Shown: positions 54,861 to 63,614 of the stretch, in pieces | Position numbering within the stretch: position 1 is the stretch's first letter | How the letters are laid out: each line of letters opens with the position of its first letter | Origin: Ruminococcus sp. | GTDB lineage: Bacteria > Bacillota > Clostridia > Oscillospirales > Ruminococcaceae | Length of the DNA stretch: 64,000 nucleotides | NCBI GenBank assembly: GCA_017525915.1 | Contig: JAFXSC010000022.1 | Location: 62,001 to 126,000, forward strand | Reading direction: 5' to 3' | Translations under genes and position numbers: made by a program | Notes under the pieces: model-generated | What the model was told of the DNA's origin: nothing | Database searches by the model: none | What the model saw: the letters and a program-made list of their open reading frames with translations, nothing else

Positions 54861-56078
54861 TTACTGTGCTTTTCTTATCACTGTTCCCGCAGGAAATACT
54901 ATATCCGAGCGGAATGAAAATTTCATCATTGCATGGTTTGCGGTCTCTATGCGTTCGCCGTTTTCGTCGAAAAGCTCGTCCAGCTTCATCTCGACCGGCT
55001 TCTGTGACGGTGACAGCAGCTCGACCGTATCGCCTGCGAAAAACCTGTTGCGTTGAGTGCAGTAGACCGTACCGCCATCGCACTTTTCAACTACCGCAAC
55101 GACGTCGTAATTGCGTATATAGCCGCTGTTCTCATAATACTGAGATTCCTCCGGCACTCCGAAGAAGAAGCCGGTGCAGTATTTCCGGTGGCTGACCTTG
55201 TATACCTCGTCGCGTATCCAGTCCGGGAGGCTGAAACGGTAGGGGTCTCTGTAATACTCGTCAACTGCCATACGGTAGGCGTTCGTGACGACAGCCACAT
55301 AGTAGGCTGACTTTGCCCTTCCCTCTATTTTCAGGCTTTTGACGCCTGCCTCGGCAAGCTTGTCAATGTGTTCGATCATGCACATATCCTTGGAATTAAG
55401 GATATATGTCCCCTTTTCGTCTTCAAAAACCGGGAAGTATTCGCCCGGGCGCTTTTCCTCCATGAGGTGATATCCCCAGCGGCAGGGCTGAGCGCATTCG
55501 CCGCGGTTCGCATCACGGTTCACGAGGTACTGTGAAAGCAGACATCTTCCCGAAAACGAAACGCACATCGCCCCGTGGACGAAGGTCTCGATGTCGAGGT
55601 CGGCAGGGGTCTTTGCCCTTATCTCGGCTATTTCGTCAAGCGTGAGCTCGCGGGCGAGGACTACTCTCTTTGCGCCCATGTTGTAGAGTTCGTTCGCTGT
55701 GACGTAGTTTACGATGCCGGTCTGGGTGGAAATATGTATCTCCATTTCCGGCGCAAACTTCTTTATCAGCGAGAGGAGTCCGATATCGGCAACTATCATC
55801 GCGTCAACTCCGGCTTCAACCGCTCCGCGCACAAAGCCCTCGAAATATGGTATCTCGTTGTTTCGCGGTAAGGTATTGCAGGTGAGATACACCTTCACTC
55901 CCCTTGCGTGGGAGTCCGCCACTGCTTTTACAAGCTGGGCATTGTCGAAATTCATCGGGGACGAACGCATACCAAACTGTTTTCCGCCGAGGTAGACGGC
56001 ATCAGCGCCGTAGCTCAGCGCCGCGCCGAGACGTTCTTCGTCACCGGCAGGCGCGAGCACTTCAAGCCTGTCAAGCAT
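54861..56078 (-). CDS. U32 family peptidase-like protein (TrhP-like)
   Basis: A 405-residue protein. VLAPAGDEERLGAALSYGADAVYLG and the signature E.FVHGAMCVSFSGRC, then RGECAQPCRW, are the U32 family core with its conserved cysteines. Bacterial members of this type (YrrN/YrrO, TrhP) are needed for 5-hydroxyuridine at tRNA position 34; the old peptidase label is doubtful. The start at 56078 has GGAGG 6 bases upstream; the longer frame lies within mltG. mltG followed by U32 genes matches Bacillus yrrL-yrrN-yrrO, though only one U32 gene is here. Confidence 0.85.
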   Translation of the reverse strand: MLDRLEVLAPAGDEERLGAALSYGADAVYLGGKQFGMRSSPMNFDNAQLVKAVADSHARGVKVYLTCNTLPRNNEIPYFEGFVRGAVEAGVDAMIVADIGLLSLIKKFAPEMEIHISTQTGIVNYVTANELYNMGAKRVVLARELTLDEIAEIRAKTPADLDIETFVHGAMCVSFSGRCLLSQYLVNRDANRGECAQPCRWGYHLMEEKRPGEYFPVFEDEKGTYILNSKDMCMIEHIDKLAEAGVKSLKIEGRAKSAYYVAVVTNAYRMAVDEYYRDPYRFSLPDWIRDEVYKVSHRKYCTGFFFGVPEESQYYENSGYIRNYDVVAVVEKCDGGTVYCTQRNRFFAGDTVELLSPSQKPVEMKLDELFDENGERIETANHAMMKFSFRSDIVFPAGTVIRKAQ

Positions 56079-56079
56079 A

Positions 56080-57441
56080 TCATTCCTCCTGATCGTCGTT
56101 GTTGTCGTTTGCGTGTTCAGCCTCATACTCCTTCTCGGCAGCGTGTATCTCATCAAGGTTCTGGAGGTGTTCCTCGTAGGTCTTGGCGAACTTTGTCTCG
56201 GCTGTGTAGATATTTGCTGCGAAATACCTGTACTCTGTCGGTATAGCGTCAAGAACTGCGTCGATAGCATCGATTCCGGGATTGCAGATCGCTCCGGGCG
56301 GCAGACCCTCGCCGACATAGGTATCGTAAGCGTCGAGCATAGCCTTGTTGCTTACTGCAAGTTTGGGCTTAATGGTAAATTTAGCATAGTTTTTTGTCGG
56401 GTCGGACTGGAGTTTTCCTGCGAATTCCTCGGGGTCCTTCAGACGGTTCCAGAATATCGAAGCGATAACGTTCATCGTCTCGGGTGAAGCGGCTTCCTTC
56501 TGGACGATAGATGCAAATGTTATGAGCTCGTCAAGTGTAAGACCGCGCTCCTTCATCTTTGCGTAGCGCTCAGTTGTCATCTTCTTGTCGAAGTTGTGGT
56601 ATATCTTGAAGCATACCTCGTCGATAGCCATATCCTCGGTGAACATATAGGTATCCGGGAATGCGTATCCTTCCATACGGCGGAATTTCAGGCTGTTGTC
56701 CACGTTCTTGAGTTCTTCCTCAAACTTCGTACCCATGTTTCCTGAGTTGAAGTTGAACAGGAAGTCGTTAGCCTTGCAGACCTTCTTCTCCTCGAGCTTT
56801 TCAGCGATCTCATCGAGAGTGATGCCCTCGGGGAAGGTTATCTCGACAGGCTCCTTATTGGCAGTCTCGGCGGTCGTGAGCTTCTGGATTATCGTCTCGT
56901 AAGCCATATCGCTCCTGAGCATATGCTCGCCGGGGATATAGGCTGTATCGGATTTTCTGAGCTTCGAGAACATAATGAAGGCGTCCGGGAAACGTATGAT
57001 TCCCTCGTCCTTGAGCATATGCGCGATATCGTCGGTAGTTGCGCCGTTTGCAACGACCACGTTTTTCGGAGTGCTGTCCTTGTCGATGCCGAGCATATCT
57101 TTGCCGACTGCTATGATAATAAGCGAGAGTATTATGGATACGCCGAAAATGAGCGTAGTGAGTATCAGAACGCCCGGTACTCTGCTGCGCTTTTTCTTTT
57201 TCTTCCTGTGCCTGTGCGGAACAGCTGCCCTTACCGGCACGGGTGCAGGCCTTTCAACAGGGGAGTCCTGAGGATAGGGCTGAAGTTCCGGCTCGGGATA
57301 GCCCCCCCCCTCCGGATAAGCTTCCTCAGCGAACATATCCTGCACCGGTTCTTCCGGCCTGGGAATCTCCGTATCGGAGGGGATTTCATTGCTTTCAAGC
57401 TCTTTCAGAATATCATTAACGAGATCATCGTTATTATTCAC
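56080..57441 (-). CDS. mltG: Endolytic murein transglycosylase MltG
   Basis: A 453-residue protein. An acidic cytosolic head and a membrane helix (about 90-113) precede an extracellular YceG domain with TLDEIAEKLEEKKV, catalytic Glu in ASIVQKEAA (near 312), IASIFWNRL and GLPPGAICNPG. MltG cuts nascent glycan strands and sets their length. The start is GTG at 57441, 8 bases inside the ligase gene. Within the head a run of nine G on the coding strand (57302-57310) encodes Gly-Gly and could slip. Confidence 0.93.
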   Translation of the reverse strand: MNNNDDLVNDILKELESNEIPSDTEIPRPEEPVQDMFAEEAYPEGGGYPEPELQPYPQDSPVERPAPVPVRAAVPHRHRKKKKKRSRVPGVLILTTLIFGVSIILSLIIIAVGKDMLGIDKDSTPKNVVVANGATTDDIAHMLKDEGIIRFPDAFIMFSKLRKSDTAYIPGEHMLRSDMAYETIIQKLTTAETANKEPVEITFPEGITLDEIAEKLEEKKVCKANDFLFNFNSGNMGTKFEEELKNVDNSLKFRRMEGYAFPDTYMFTEDMAIDEVCFKIYHNFDKKMTTERYAKMKERGLTLDELITFASIVQKEAASPETMNVIASIFWNRLKDPEEFAGKLQSDPTKNYAKFTIKPKLAVSNKAMLDAYDTYVGEGLPPGAICNPGIDAIDAVLDAIPTEYRYFAANIYTAETKFAKTYEEHLQNLDEIHAAEKEYEAEHANDNNDDQEE

Positions 57442-57991
57442 GACAGAGCACCGTCCTTTCTTCGGTAACGATCATATTTATTCTAAAGTCATGTCCGAGC
57501 TGCGGCAGTTCGTCAGTGACGAGTGCGCCGTAAGCCGGAGCGATTGTGTATATCTGCGGATAGTGCGGTAGAAAGCGGTCGTAATAGCCGCCGCCGTAGC
57601 CGAGTCTTGCGCCCTCAGCGGTGAATGCAAGTCCGGGAACGAGACATACCGTATCCTCTGTTATCACTGGCTGCGGAAGCTCTGCCGGCGGTTCGGGAAT
57701 GCCATAGCTTCCGGGAATGAGTTGCGAGAGATTCTCAACGGTGTGGAAGGTCATGCTGCTTTTCTCTCCGCACAGCGGATAGGCGATGGTTTTTCCGGCA
57801 GCAATGAGCTTCCGGGCAATATCCCATGTGTCGGTCTCAGTGCCGAAGGAGGCGTACATCAGAATAATATCCGCATTTTTTATCCTGTCAAGCGACAGGA
57901 GCCTTTCAGCGATAAGTGCGTCCTTTTCCGGTGAGCGCACAGACCATCTCAGCGCCGAAAAACGCTTTCTGAGAGCCTTTTTGTCCTCCAT
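57434..57991 (-). CDS. 5-formyltetrahydrofolate cyclo-ligase
   Basis: A 185-residue protein. LRKRFSALR near the start binds ATP phosphate, and GARLGYGGGYYDRFL is the family signature. It converts 5-formyl-THF to 5,10-methenyl-THF with ATP. It starts one base after the DJ-1 family stop, with no ribosome site of its own, so it is probably translationally coupled. It overlaps mltG by 8 bases. Confidence 0.92.
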   Translation of the reverse strand: MEDKKALRKRFSALRWSVRSPEKDALIAERLLSLDRIKNADIILMYASFGTETDTWDIARKLIAAGKTIAYPLCGEKSSMTFHTVENLSQLIPGSYGIPEPPAELPQPVITEDTVCLVPGLAFTAEGARLGYGGGYYDRFLPHYPQIYTIAPAYGALVTDELPQLGHDFRINMIVTEERTVLCRE

Positions 57992-57992
57992 G

Positions 57993-58535
57993 TCAGAAAC
58001 ACATTATTGCAGCACGGAGACGGTCGCTCTCTGCCTTCGATACGACCTTTTCAACGAGTGCAAGACCGAATTCAACGGCTGTACCTGCACCGCGTGAGGT
58101 GATGAACTGACCGTCGGCAGCGACCGGCTCTGTACCGGTAACTGCTCCCTCGAGCTGTGTCTCGAAGCCCTCGTAGCAGACCGCTCTCTTTCCTTTGAGA
58201 AGTCCCTTGTGACCAAGGATCGAGGGTGCGGCGCAGATAGCTCCGATGTATCTTCCGTTTTCAACGCAGAAGTCGATAGCGTTCTGAACGTACTGCGACT
58301 TTTCGAGGTTGAGGGTTCCGGGCATACCGCCGGGAAGAACTATCATCTCAAGCGCCTCTGTGAGCGGAGCTTCCTGAGCGATTGTATCGGTTATAACTGT
58401 CAGACCGTGAGAGCCTGCGATCATGTTGTCGCCGACGCCGACTGTAACTACCTTTTTGCCGGCTCTTCTGAGAAGGTCGATAGGTGCAACAGCTTCGGTC
58501 TCCTCGAAGCCGTCAGCAAGAAATACATAGATCAT
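57993..58535 (-). CDS. DJ-1/PfpI family protein
   Basis: A 180-residue protein. FLADGFEETEAV near the start and the nucleophilic Cys in AICAAPSIL, with LPGGMPG, mark the DJ-1/ThiJ group. Members act as glyoxalases, deglycases or redox-linked chaperones; the activity here is not predictable. The second ATG (58535) is preferred because AAAGGA then lies 8 bases upstream. It lies 13 bases after the DUF2156 gene in the thyX operon. Confidence 0.88.
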   Translation of the reverse strand: MIYVFLADGFEETEAVAPIDLLRRAGKKVVTVGVGDNMIAGSHGLTVITDTIAQEAPLTEALEMIVLPGGMPGTLNLEKSQYVQNAIDFCVENGRYIGAICAAPSILGHKGLLKGKRAVCYEGFETQLEGAVTGTEPVAADGQFITSRGAGTAVEFGLALVEKVVSKAESDRLRAAIMCF

Positions 58536-58548
58536 ATCCATTTTCCTT

Positions 58549-59439
58549 TCATCTGAATGTAAGCGTGTATTTGTCAAGGAGGAATGCCGGGCGGTAGGAG
58601 AGCTTCGATCTCCTCAGCCCTTCTATATCAAGATCCTCCTCTCGGTTGATATATCTCAGCCCTGCCGCAGCAGAGCGTGCAAAGCAATTGTTGATACCGG
58701 CGTATATGCCGTTGAACGAGGTGTCAGCCTTTTCGATGTGAACGCAGAAGGTATCGGAATTAAGCTGCTCGCCGAGAGCTATCGCGGCGACCTCACCGTC
58801 CTTCCTTATCACTCCGCCGACAAGTCCGAGCTCCCGGAAATTGCCGAAAAACGTGTTTATCGCAAACTGTTCGGCAACGAACGAACTGACCTCCGCACCT
58901 TCCCTGCTGTTGTAGTCCCTGACTGCAAAGGTAAGGCAGTCGTCAATGTCAGCTTCGGTCATGAGTGAAAACTCGCAGCCGAGCTCGTTGTATCTTGCAA
59001 GGTGGTTGCGCTTGGCGTGGTACTTCCTACCGGGAAGGTCTATAAGGTCATCTGTGCTGTAAATATAGTCGGCGCTTCCGCGGTCTGCTTCGGCATCAAA
59101 CTCTCCGCCGAAAAGCTCTTTCATCATCGGCATCGATGCCTCTGTTACGCCTGTGATGACAAGCGGACTGCCAAGACTTTCGCTGAAACGCTTCATCTCG
59201 GCGATGACCTCGGTGTAGCTTCCGGCGCCCGAAGGGAGTATGAAGTGCGGAGCACCGTCCGGTGTCTCGAATGCACAGCAAAGGTAGAAATCCTTGAAGA
59301 ACGCTATCTTTGAGCCTGCGAGCCGTCTCCATGCCATATTGTTGGCGAAGGAATACTCGCACCCCCTGAAATCCGAAGTTCTGAGGGCGCGTGTGATGCG
59401 TTCCTTGTCGGAAAGGGCTATATCTCTGAATTCAAGCAT
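58549..59439 (-). CDS. DUF2156/LPG synthase-like GNAT protein
   Basis: A 296-residue protein with two GNAT-like halves. LPGRKYHAKRNHLARY, INREEDLDIEGLRRSKLSYRP and LLDKYTL match the DUF2156 family, related to phosphatidylglycerol lysyltransferase catalytic domains but without the membrane part. It could transfer an aminoacyl group from tRNA, but soluble members are uncharacterised. Its ATG directly follows the thyX stop, and the AGGAGG site is inside the thyX end. Confidence 0.83.
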   Translation of the reverse strand: MLEFRDIALSDKERITRALRTSDFRGCEYSFANNMAWRRLAGSKIAFFKDFYLCCAFETPDGAPHFILPSGAGSYTEVIAEMKRFSESLGSPLVITGVTEASMPMMKELFGGEFDAEADRGSADYIYSTDDLIDLPGRKYHAKRNHLARYNELGCEFSLMTEADIDDCLTFAVRDYNSREGAEVSSFVAEQFAINTFFGNFRELGLVGGVIRKDGEVAAIALGEQLNSDTFCVHIEKADTSFNGIYAGINNCFARSAAAGLRYINREEDLDIEGLRRSKLSYRPAFLLDKYTLTFR

Positions 59440-60222
59440 TCAGACCTCCTGAGACCCCGTACCCAGAGCGGCGATGTGTTCCTTCATTTCCTGCATCTTT
59501 CCGCATGTCATCTTCCCCTCGGGACATCTTCCTGTTGCAACGCAGGGCGGACCTGCCTTTGCAAAGATATGCGGTGCGGTCATGCGGCAGAGCTTCAGCA
59601 TCTCATCAGCGACCGCCCTTATCTCCCACTGTGCGCGGTTGCAGCAGCGGTGACTGAAAAAGTTGAACAGTGAGCGGACGTTCATGCTAACGATTATTTT
59701 TGTCTCGCAGGCATTCGGCAGAAGGAAGCGGGCGTCCTCGTTGGCGAGCTTGCGTGCTTTTGAAGCGGCAGCCTTTTCGTCAAGCCCCTCAGCAATGAAG
59801 TCAGCTTTGTGCTTTTCAGTGAGCATATCGGCTATTTTTTCGTAGCCTTGCGTTATATCTGCGATTATGCGGTCAAACTCTGCCCTTGCCTCCGGAAGCC
59901 CGTCTATCGAAGGCGGAACGATGAATTCAAAGCCGTTTTCGTTGACGTAGCGCTGGCTTTTCTGGGAATATGAAGCTATCCTGTGGCGGACGAGCTGGTG
60001 CGAGCAGGCACGGGATATGCCCTCGATGCCGAATGTGAAGCTGACGTGCTCCATAACGCTCTCATGCCCGATAGAGACGAGCATATCTATAAAACTGGCT
60101 ATCTTTTCATCTGTGAGGCCCTCTCTCAGCGATCCGATGTCGCTGCTCGAATAGCAGAGCTTGGCAGCCGTTGCAGCAAGTCTTTCCGGATCGGGAGTAT
60201 GAGCAATGAGTTCGACTTTCAT
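59440..60222 (-). CDS. thyX: FAD-dependent thymidylate synthase
   Basis: A 260-residue protein. RHRIASYSQKSQR (about 77-89) is the ThyX motif, and HESVMEHVSFTF and MNVRSLFNFF are conserved. It makes dTMP from dUMP using methylene-THF and FAD. First gene of the operon that also holds a folate enzyme (5-formyl-THF cyclo-ligase). The C-terminus adds a Cys-rich piece (CVATGRCPEGKMTCGK) seen in some clostridial ThyX. Confidence 0.95.
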   Translation of the reverse strand: MKVELIAHTPDPERLAATAAKLCYSSSDIGSLREGLTDEKIASFIDMLVSIGHESVMEHVSFTFGIEGISRACSHQLVRHRIASYSQKSQRYVNENGFEFIVPPSIDGLPEARAEFDRIIADITQGYEKIADMLTEKHKADFIAEGLDEKAAASKARKLANEDARFLLPNACETKIIVSMNVRSLFNFFSHRCCNRAQWEIRAVADEMLKLCRMTAPHIFAKAGPPCVATGRCPEGKMTCGKMQEMKEHIAALGTGSQEV

Positions 60223-60252
60223 ACTATCCTCCTCATGGGTACATATATTAAT

Positions 60253-60281
60253 ATTCTATCATTTTTGGAGCATTAAGTCAA
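60253..60281 (-). promoter_or_regulatory. Sigma-A promoter of the thyX operon
   Basis: TTGACT (60276-60281), 17-base spacer, TAGAAT (60253-60258) on the minus strand. Confidence 0.7.
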
Positions 60282-60362
60282 GGAATTAGGAATAATTAAA
60301 TTATAAATAAAAGAATTAATATGATTTTCGTGTGAAAAATATGAGAAAATTTCATTTTTCTA

Positions 60363-60391
60363 TGGACAAACACGGAAATATGTAGTATAAT
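60363..60391 (+). promoter_or_regulatory. Sigma-A promoter of the foldase-like lipoprotein gene
   Basis: TGGACA (60363-60368), 17-base spacer, TATAAT (60386-60391). Leaves a leader of about 97 bases. Confidence 0.75.
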
Positions 60392-60400
60392 AATAAAGTG

Positions 60401-60460
60401 TCTGGAATGATGAAGCACTATTTCACGTTCCGGAGCCCGGTCCCCTACTTACATCCGGGT
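60401..60460 (+). other. Structured 5' leader of the lipoprotein gene
   Basis: Two stem-loops in a row: TCTGGAA/TTCCGGA (60401-60407, 60428-60434) and CCCGG/CCGGG (60436-60440, 60455-60459). No T run follows either. I recognise no known riboswitch class. Confidence 0.4.
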
Positions 60461-60494
60461 CATTATCTTTACTGTTATATCGGAGGAATCATAA

Positions 60495-61799
60495 ATGAAA
60501 AGAACCAGTAAATTCGTCGCAGCTGCTGTTGCCGCAGCACTCGCAGCCGGTACTGTCGGATGCAGCGCTCCGAAGGCTATCACTATCGGCGGCAATACAA
60601 GAGACGCTCTCACTGTTGACGATTACGACATACGCGCAGGTGTATTTATATATTACGAGCTCGTTTCTGTCGGTGATGCCGCTCAGAAAATGTACGATCA
60701 GGCTAATACCTACCCGTCTGTTGACGATATTAAGAAGGCTTCCTTCGAGGGTACTCCCTCTGAGGACTGGATCCAGGCAAGAGCTACCGACTACTGCAAG
60801 AAGTTCGTTGCTGTTGAGAGAGAGTTCGACAAGGTCGGCGGAGTACTTCCCGATGATTACATCAAGACTATAAAGACCAGCGTCAAGGAGTCCAAGGACG
60901 AGGATTACTACAAGGACAACGGCATCGGTGAGACTTCCCTCAGAGAAGTTATCACAAACGGCACCGGTTCTGATTCGTCCAGTTCTCTTTACCGCTTCTC
61001 GAAATACTACTACCTTTTCAAGCATTATTACGGCCTCGACAGTGAATTCGGCTGCACCGAGGATCAGCTCAAGGAATATTTCACCGACAACTACGCAAGA
61101 ATCAAGTACCTCAGCATCAGTCTTACAGACAGTGAAGGCAACAAGCTTGACGGTGATGAGCTCCGCGACCTCAATAACCTTGTCGATGACTATGTAAAGG
61201 AGATAAACTCTGCCGGAAGCGACGATGCAAAGTTCAAGAAGTTCGACGATATAAAGACCAAGTACGAGACCTATAAGGAAGAAAAGGCTGCAAAGGAAGC
61301 AGAGGAAGCTGCAAAGGCTGCTGCCGAGACTGCAACAGGTACTACTACAACAACCACCACAACAACTACTACCGCTACAACAGATCCTGACGAAACTACC
61401 ACAACGACCACTACCGATCCTCATGCAAATGAAAATATCCTGATGAAGAATACAACGACCGCTCCCACAGTCGGCGAGATAACAACAACTCCCGTTGAGA
61501 GCGATTCCGAGAAGGCAAACCGCCTGTTCAACGAAAAGGTATTCGGTGACCTTGACCCGTACAAGGCAGTTCGCTATGACTACGACGAGAATACGGTGTA
61601 TATCGTCATTAAGGCTGATATGAAGGAGCGTATGACCGAAGACGACCTCTGGACAGATACGGTAAAGGATTCGCTCATCGAAACACGGTACGCACAGGAC
61701 TTTGACGATATGATAAAGTCGCTCGGCGATACCTACTCTATAAGCAAGAACAGCAAATCCTATAAGAGATACGCACCGTTCAAGCTTGACCTTGAATAA
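60495..61799 (+). CDS. Foldase-like lipoprotein with Thr-rich insert
   Basis: A 434-residue lipoprotein with lipobox TVGC near residue 23. The N-terminal part looks like the helical region of SurA/PrsA-type chaperones: VAVEREFDKVG, then QLKEYFTDNYARIKYLSISL. Where PrsA carries a parvulin prolyl isomerase domain there is instead an Ala/Glu/Lys-rich helix and two poly-Thr blocks, with no clear parvulin core. It should be anchored outside the membrane. GGAGG precedes the ATG; own promoter and terminator. The foldase role is inferred from layout only. Confidence 0.65.
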   Translation: MKRTSKFVAAAVAAALAAGTVGCSAPKAITIGGNTRDALTVDDYDIRAGVFIYYELVSVGDAAQKMYDQANTYPSVDDIKKASFEGTPSEDWIQARATDYCKKFVAVEREFDKVGGVLPDDYIKTIKTSVKESKDEDYYKDNGIGETSLREVITNGTGSDSSSSLYRFSKYYYLFKHYYGLDSEFGCTEDQLKEYFTDNYARIKYLSISLTDSEGNKLDGDELRDLNNLVDDYVKEINSAGSDDAKFKKFDDIKTKYETYKEEKAAKEAEEAAKAAAETATGTTTTTTTTTTTATTDPDETTTTTTTDPHANENILMKNTTTAPTVGEITTTPVESDSEKANRLFNEKVFGDLDPYKAVRYDYDENTVYIVIKADMKERMTEDDLWTDTVKDSLIETRYAQDFDDMIKSLGDTYSISKNSKSYKRYAPFKLDLE

Positions 61800-61803
61800 C
61801 ACT

Positions 61804-61831
61804 AAAAGCCCTGCAATAGCAGGGCTTTTTT
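61804..61831 (+). terminator. Intrinsic terminator of the lipoprotein gene
   Basis: A perfect 11-base-pair stem AAAAGCCCTGC/GCAGGGCTTTT (61804-61814, 61819-61829) with AATA loop and a T run. Confidence 0.88.
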
Positions 61832-61844
61832 AACTTGTATGCAA

Positions 61845-61874
61845 AATATAAAGCGGGCGAACATTGTTCGCCCG
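61845..61874 (-). terminator. Probable terminator of the acyl-CoA synthetase gene
   Basis: CGGGCGAACA/TGTTCGCCCG (61854-61863, 61865-61874) forms a near-perfect palindrome; the minus strand continues CTTTATATTTTGC. Confidence 0.65.
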
Positions 61875-61902
61875 TTATCTTTGTGCAGTCTCCTGCTCTG
61901 TA

Positions 61903-63576
61903 TCACTTTTCGTTTTCCTCGTCCTTGTGACGGATCATCGCTCGCTTAATCTTTCCGCCGAGCGTCTTGGGAAGCTCGTCCACATACTCGATAACTCGCG
62001 GATACTTATAGGGCGCTGTCTCCCTCTTGACGTGCTCCTGAAGCTCCTTTGTAAGCTCAGGTGAAGGAGTGTAGCCCTTTGCAAGCACTACTGTCGCCTT
62101 TACTACCTGTCCGCGTATCGGGTCAGGTGCACCGGTTATTGCAGATTCAACTACTGCCGGGTGAGTGAGAAGTGCGCTCTCTACCTCGAACGGTCCGATG
62201 CGGTAACCCGAGCACTTGATAACGTCGTCATTTCTGCCTACAAACCAGTAATAGCCCTTGGAATCGCGCCATGCAACGTCGCCGGTATCGTAGTTCTCTC
62301 CGCCGAGAACAGCCTGTGTCAGTTCAGGGTTCTTATAATAGCCGCAGAAAAGTCCGGTCGGGTGGCTCTTGTTGATGCCGCAGGCCATTATGCTGCCTTC
62401 CTCACCGTCTTCGCACTCAGTTCCGTCCGGACGGAGAAGGTGAATATTGTATAGCGGTGAAGGCTTTCCGGTCGAACCGGGTTTGGGGTCTATCCACGGG
62501 AAATTAGCAATAAGAACGGTACCCTCTGTCTGTCCGAATCCCTCGCGCATCTTCTTGCCGGTGAGGTCGTAGATACGGTTGAAAACCTCCGGGTTGAGGG
62601 GCTCACCTGCGTTGCAGAAGTTCTGGATGCTCGAAAGGTCATACTGCGTCATATCCTCCTGGAGCATGAAGCGGTACATCGTAGGCGGAGCGCAGAATGT
62701 TGTAAGTTTATAGTGACTGATTACCTCGAGAATATCCTTGGCGTTGAATCTTCCGGTAAAGTCATAGGCGAACTGTATCGCGCCGCAGATCCACTGACCG
62801 TAGATCTTTCCCCAGCCGAACTTTGCCCAGCCGGAATCGGAAATGGACATATGGAGCTTGTTCTCCTGGACCTGATGCCAGTATTTTGCGGTGACTATGT
62901 GTCCGAGGGGGTGTGCGAAGTTGTGGCACACCATTTTCGGCATACCTGTCGAGCCGGATGTGAAGTAAATGAGCATCGTATCGGTCGCCTTGGTAGCCTC
63001 ATCACCGGTGGGACGCTCAAAGGTATCGGGATATTTTGCGATCTCGTCCTCAAAGTAGTCCCAGCCATCACGCGGCTCTGCAACGGCAATCTTCTTTTTC
63101 AGTGTCTTGATCTGCGGAGCTGCGCCGTCGATCTGTGTTCTTATGTACTCGTCATCGCAGGCGATGATAGCTGAGATCTCAGCCATATTGCCGCGGTAAG
63201 CGATATCGTGTGTCGTGAACAGGAGGTTTCCGGGGATAAGTATTACGCCGAGCTTATGGAGCGCGGTGGCTATTACCCAGTATTCCCAGCGACGGCGGAG
63301 GATAAGGAGCACGACGTCTCCCTTTTTCAGTCCGAGACTGCGGAAATAGTGGCAGGTCTGGTTCGAGAGCTTAGATATATCAGTGAATGTGAAGGTACGC
63401 TCCTGCTTATCATGACTGAGCCAGAGCAGAGCCTTCTTTTCGGGCTCCTGCTTTGCCCATTCGTCAACGATGTCCCAGCCGAAGTTGAAGTCCTCCGGAA
63501 CATTTACGCGGTAATTCTGTACGAAATCCTCGTATGAATCAAATTCGATACGCGGAAGATAACGGTCTAAAAGCAT
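61903..63576 (-). CDS. AMP-forming acyl-CoA synthetase
   Basis: A 557-residue ANL-family ligase. The P-loop YFTSGSTGMPK (near 203), EGFGQTEG and YDTGDVAWRDSKGYYWFVGR are the A3, A5 and A7 motifs, and GGKIKR near the end holds the catalytic Lys. It activates a carboxylate with ATP and joins it to CoA; it is closest in layout to acetyl- or medium-chain acyl-CoA synthetases. AAGGAG precedes the ATG. It lies 38 bases after the XRE-cupin gene, a frequent pairing that suggests the regulator controls it. Confidence 0.9.
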   Translation of the reverse strand: MLLDRYLPRIEFDSYEDFVQNYRVNVPEDFNFGWDIVDEWAKQEPEKKALLWLSHDKQERTFTFTDISKLSNQTCHYFRSLGLKKGDVVLLILRRRWEYWVIATALHKLGVILIPGNLLFTTHDIAYRGNMAEISAIIACDDEYIRTQIDGAAPQIKTLKKKIAVAEPRDGWDYFEDEIAKYPDTFERPTGDEATKATDTMLIYFTSGSTGMPKMVCHNFAHPLGHIVTAKYWHQVQENKLHMSISDSGWAKFGWGKIYGQWICGAIQFAYDFTGRFNAKDILEVISHYKLTTFCAPPTMYRFMLQEDMTQYDLSSIQNFCNAGEPLNPEVFNRIYDLTGKKMREGFGQTEGTVLIANFPWIDPKPGSTGKPSPLYNIHLLRPDGTECEDGEEGSIMACGINKSHPTGLFCGYYKNPELTQAVLGGENYDTGDVAWRDSKGYYWFVGRNDDVIKCSGYRIGPFEVESALLTHPAVVESAITGAPDPIRGQVVKATVVLAKGYTPSPELTKELQEHVKRETAPYKYPRVIEYVDELPKTLGGKIKRAMIRHKDEENEK

Positions 63577-63614
63577 TTCAGTAATTACTCCTTTGTATTG
63601 CAGTCAAAATCCGC

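Noticed and set aside
60489-61802. A 437-codon open frame on the minus strand covering the lipoprotein gene
   Set aside because: It mirrors the plus-strand gene exactly, is Cys/Val/Leu-rich nonsense in composition, has no ribosome site, and the plus-strand product has a lipobox, promoter and terminator.
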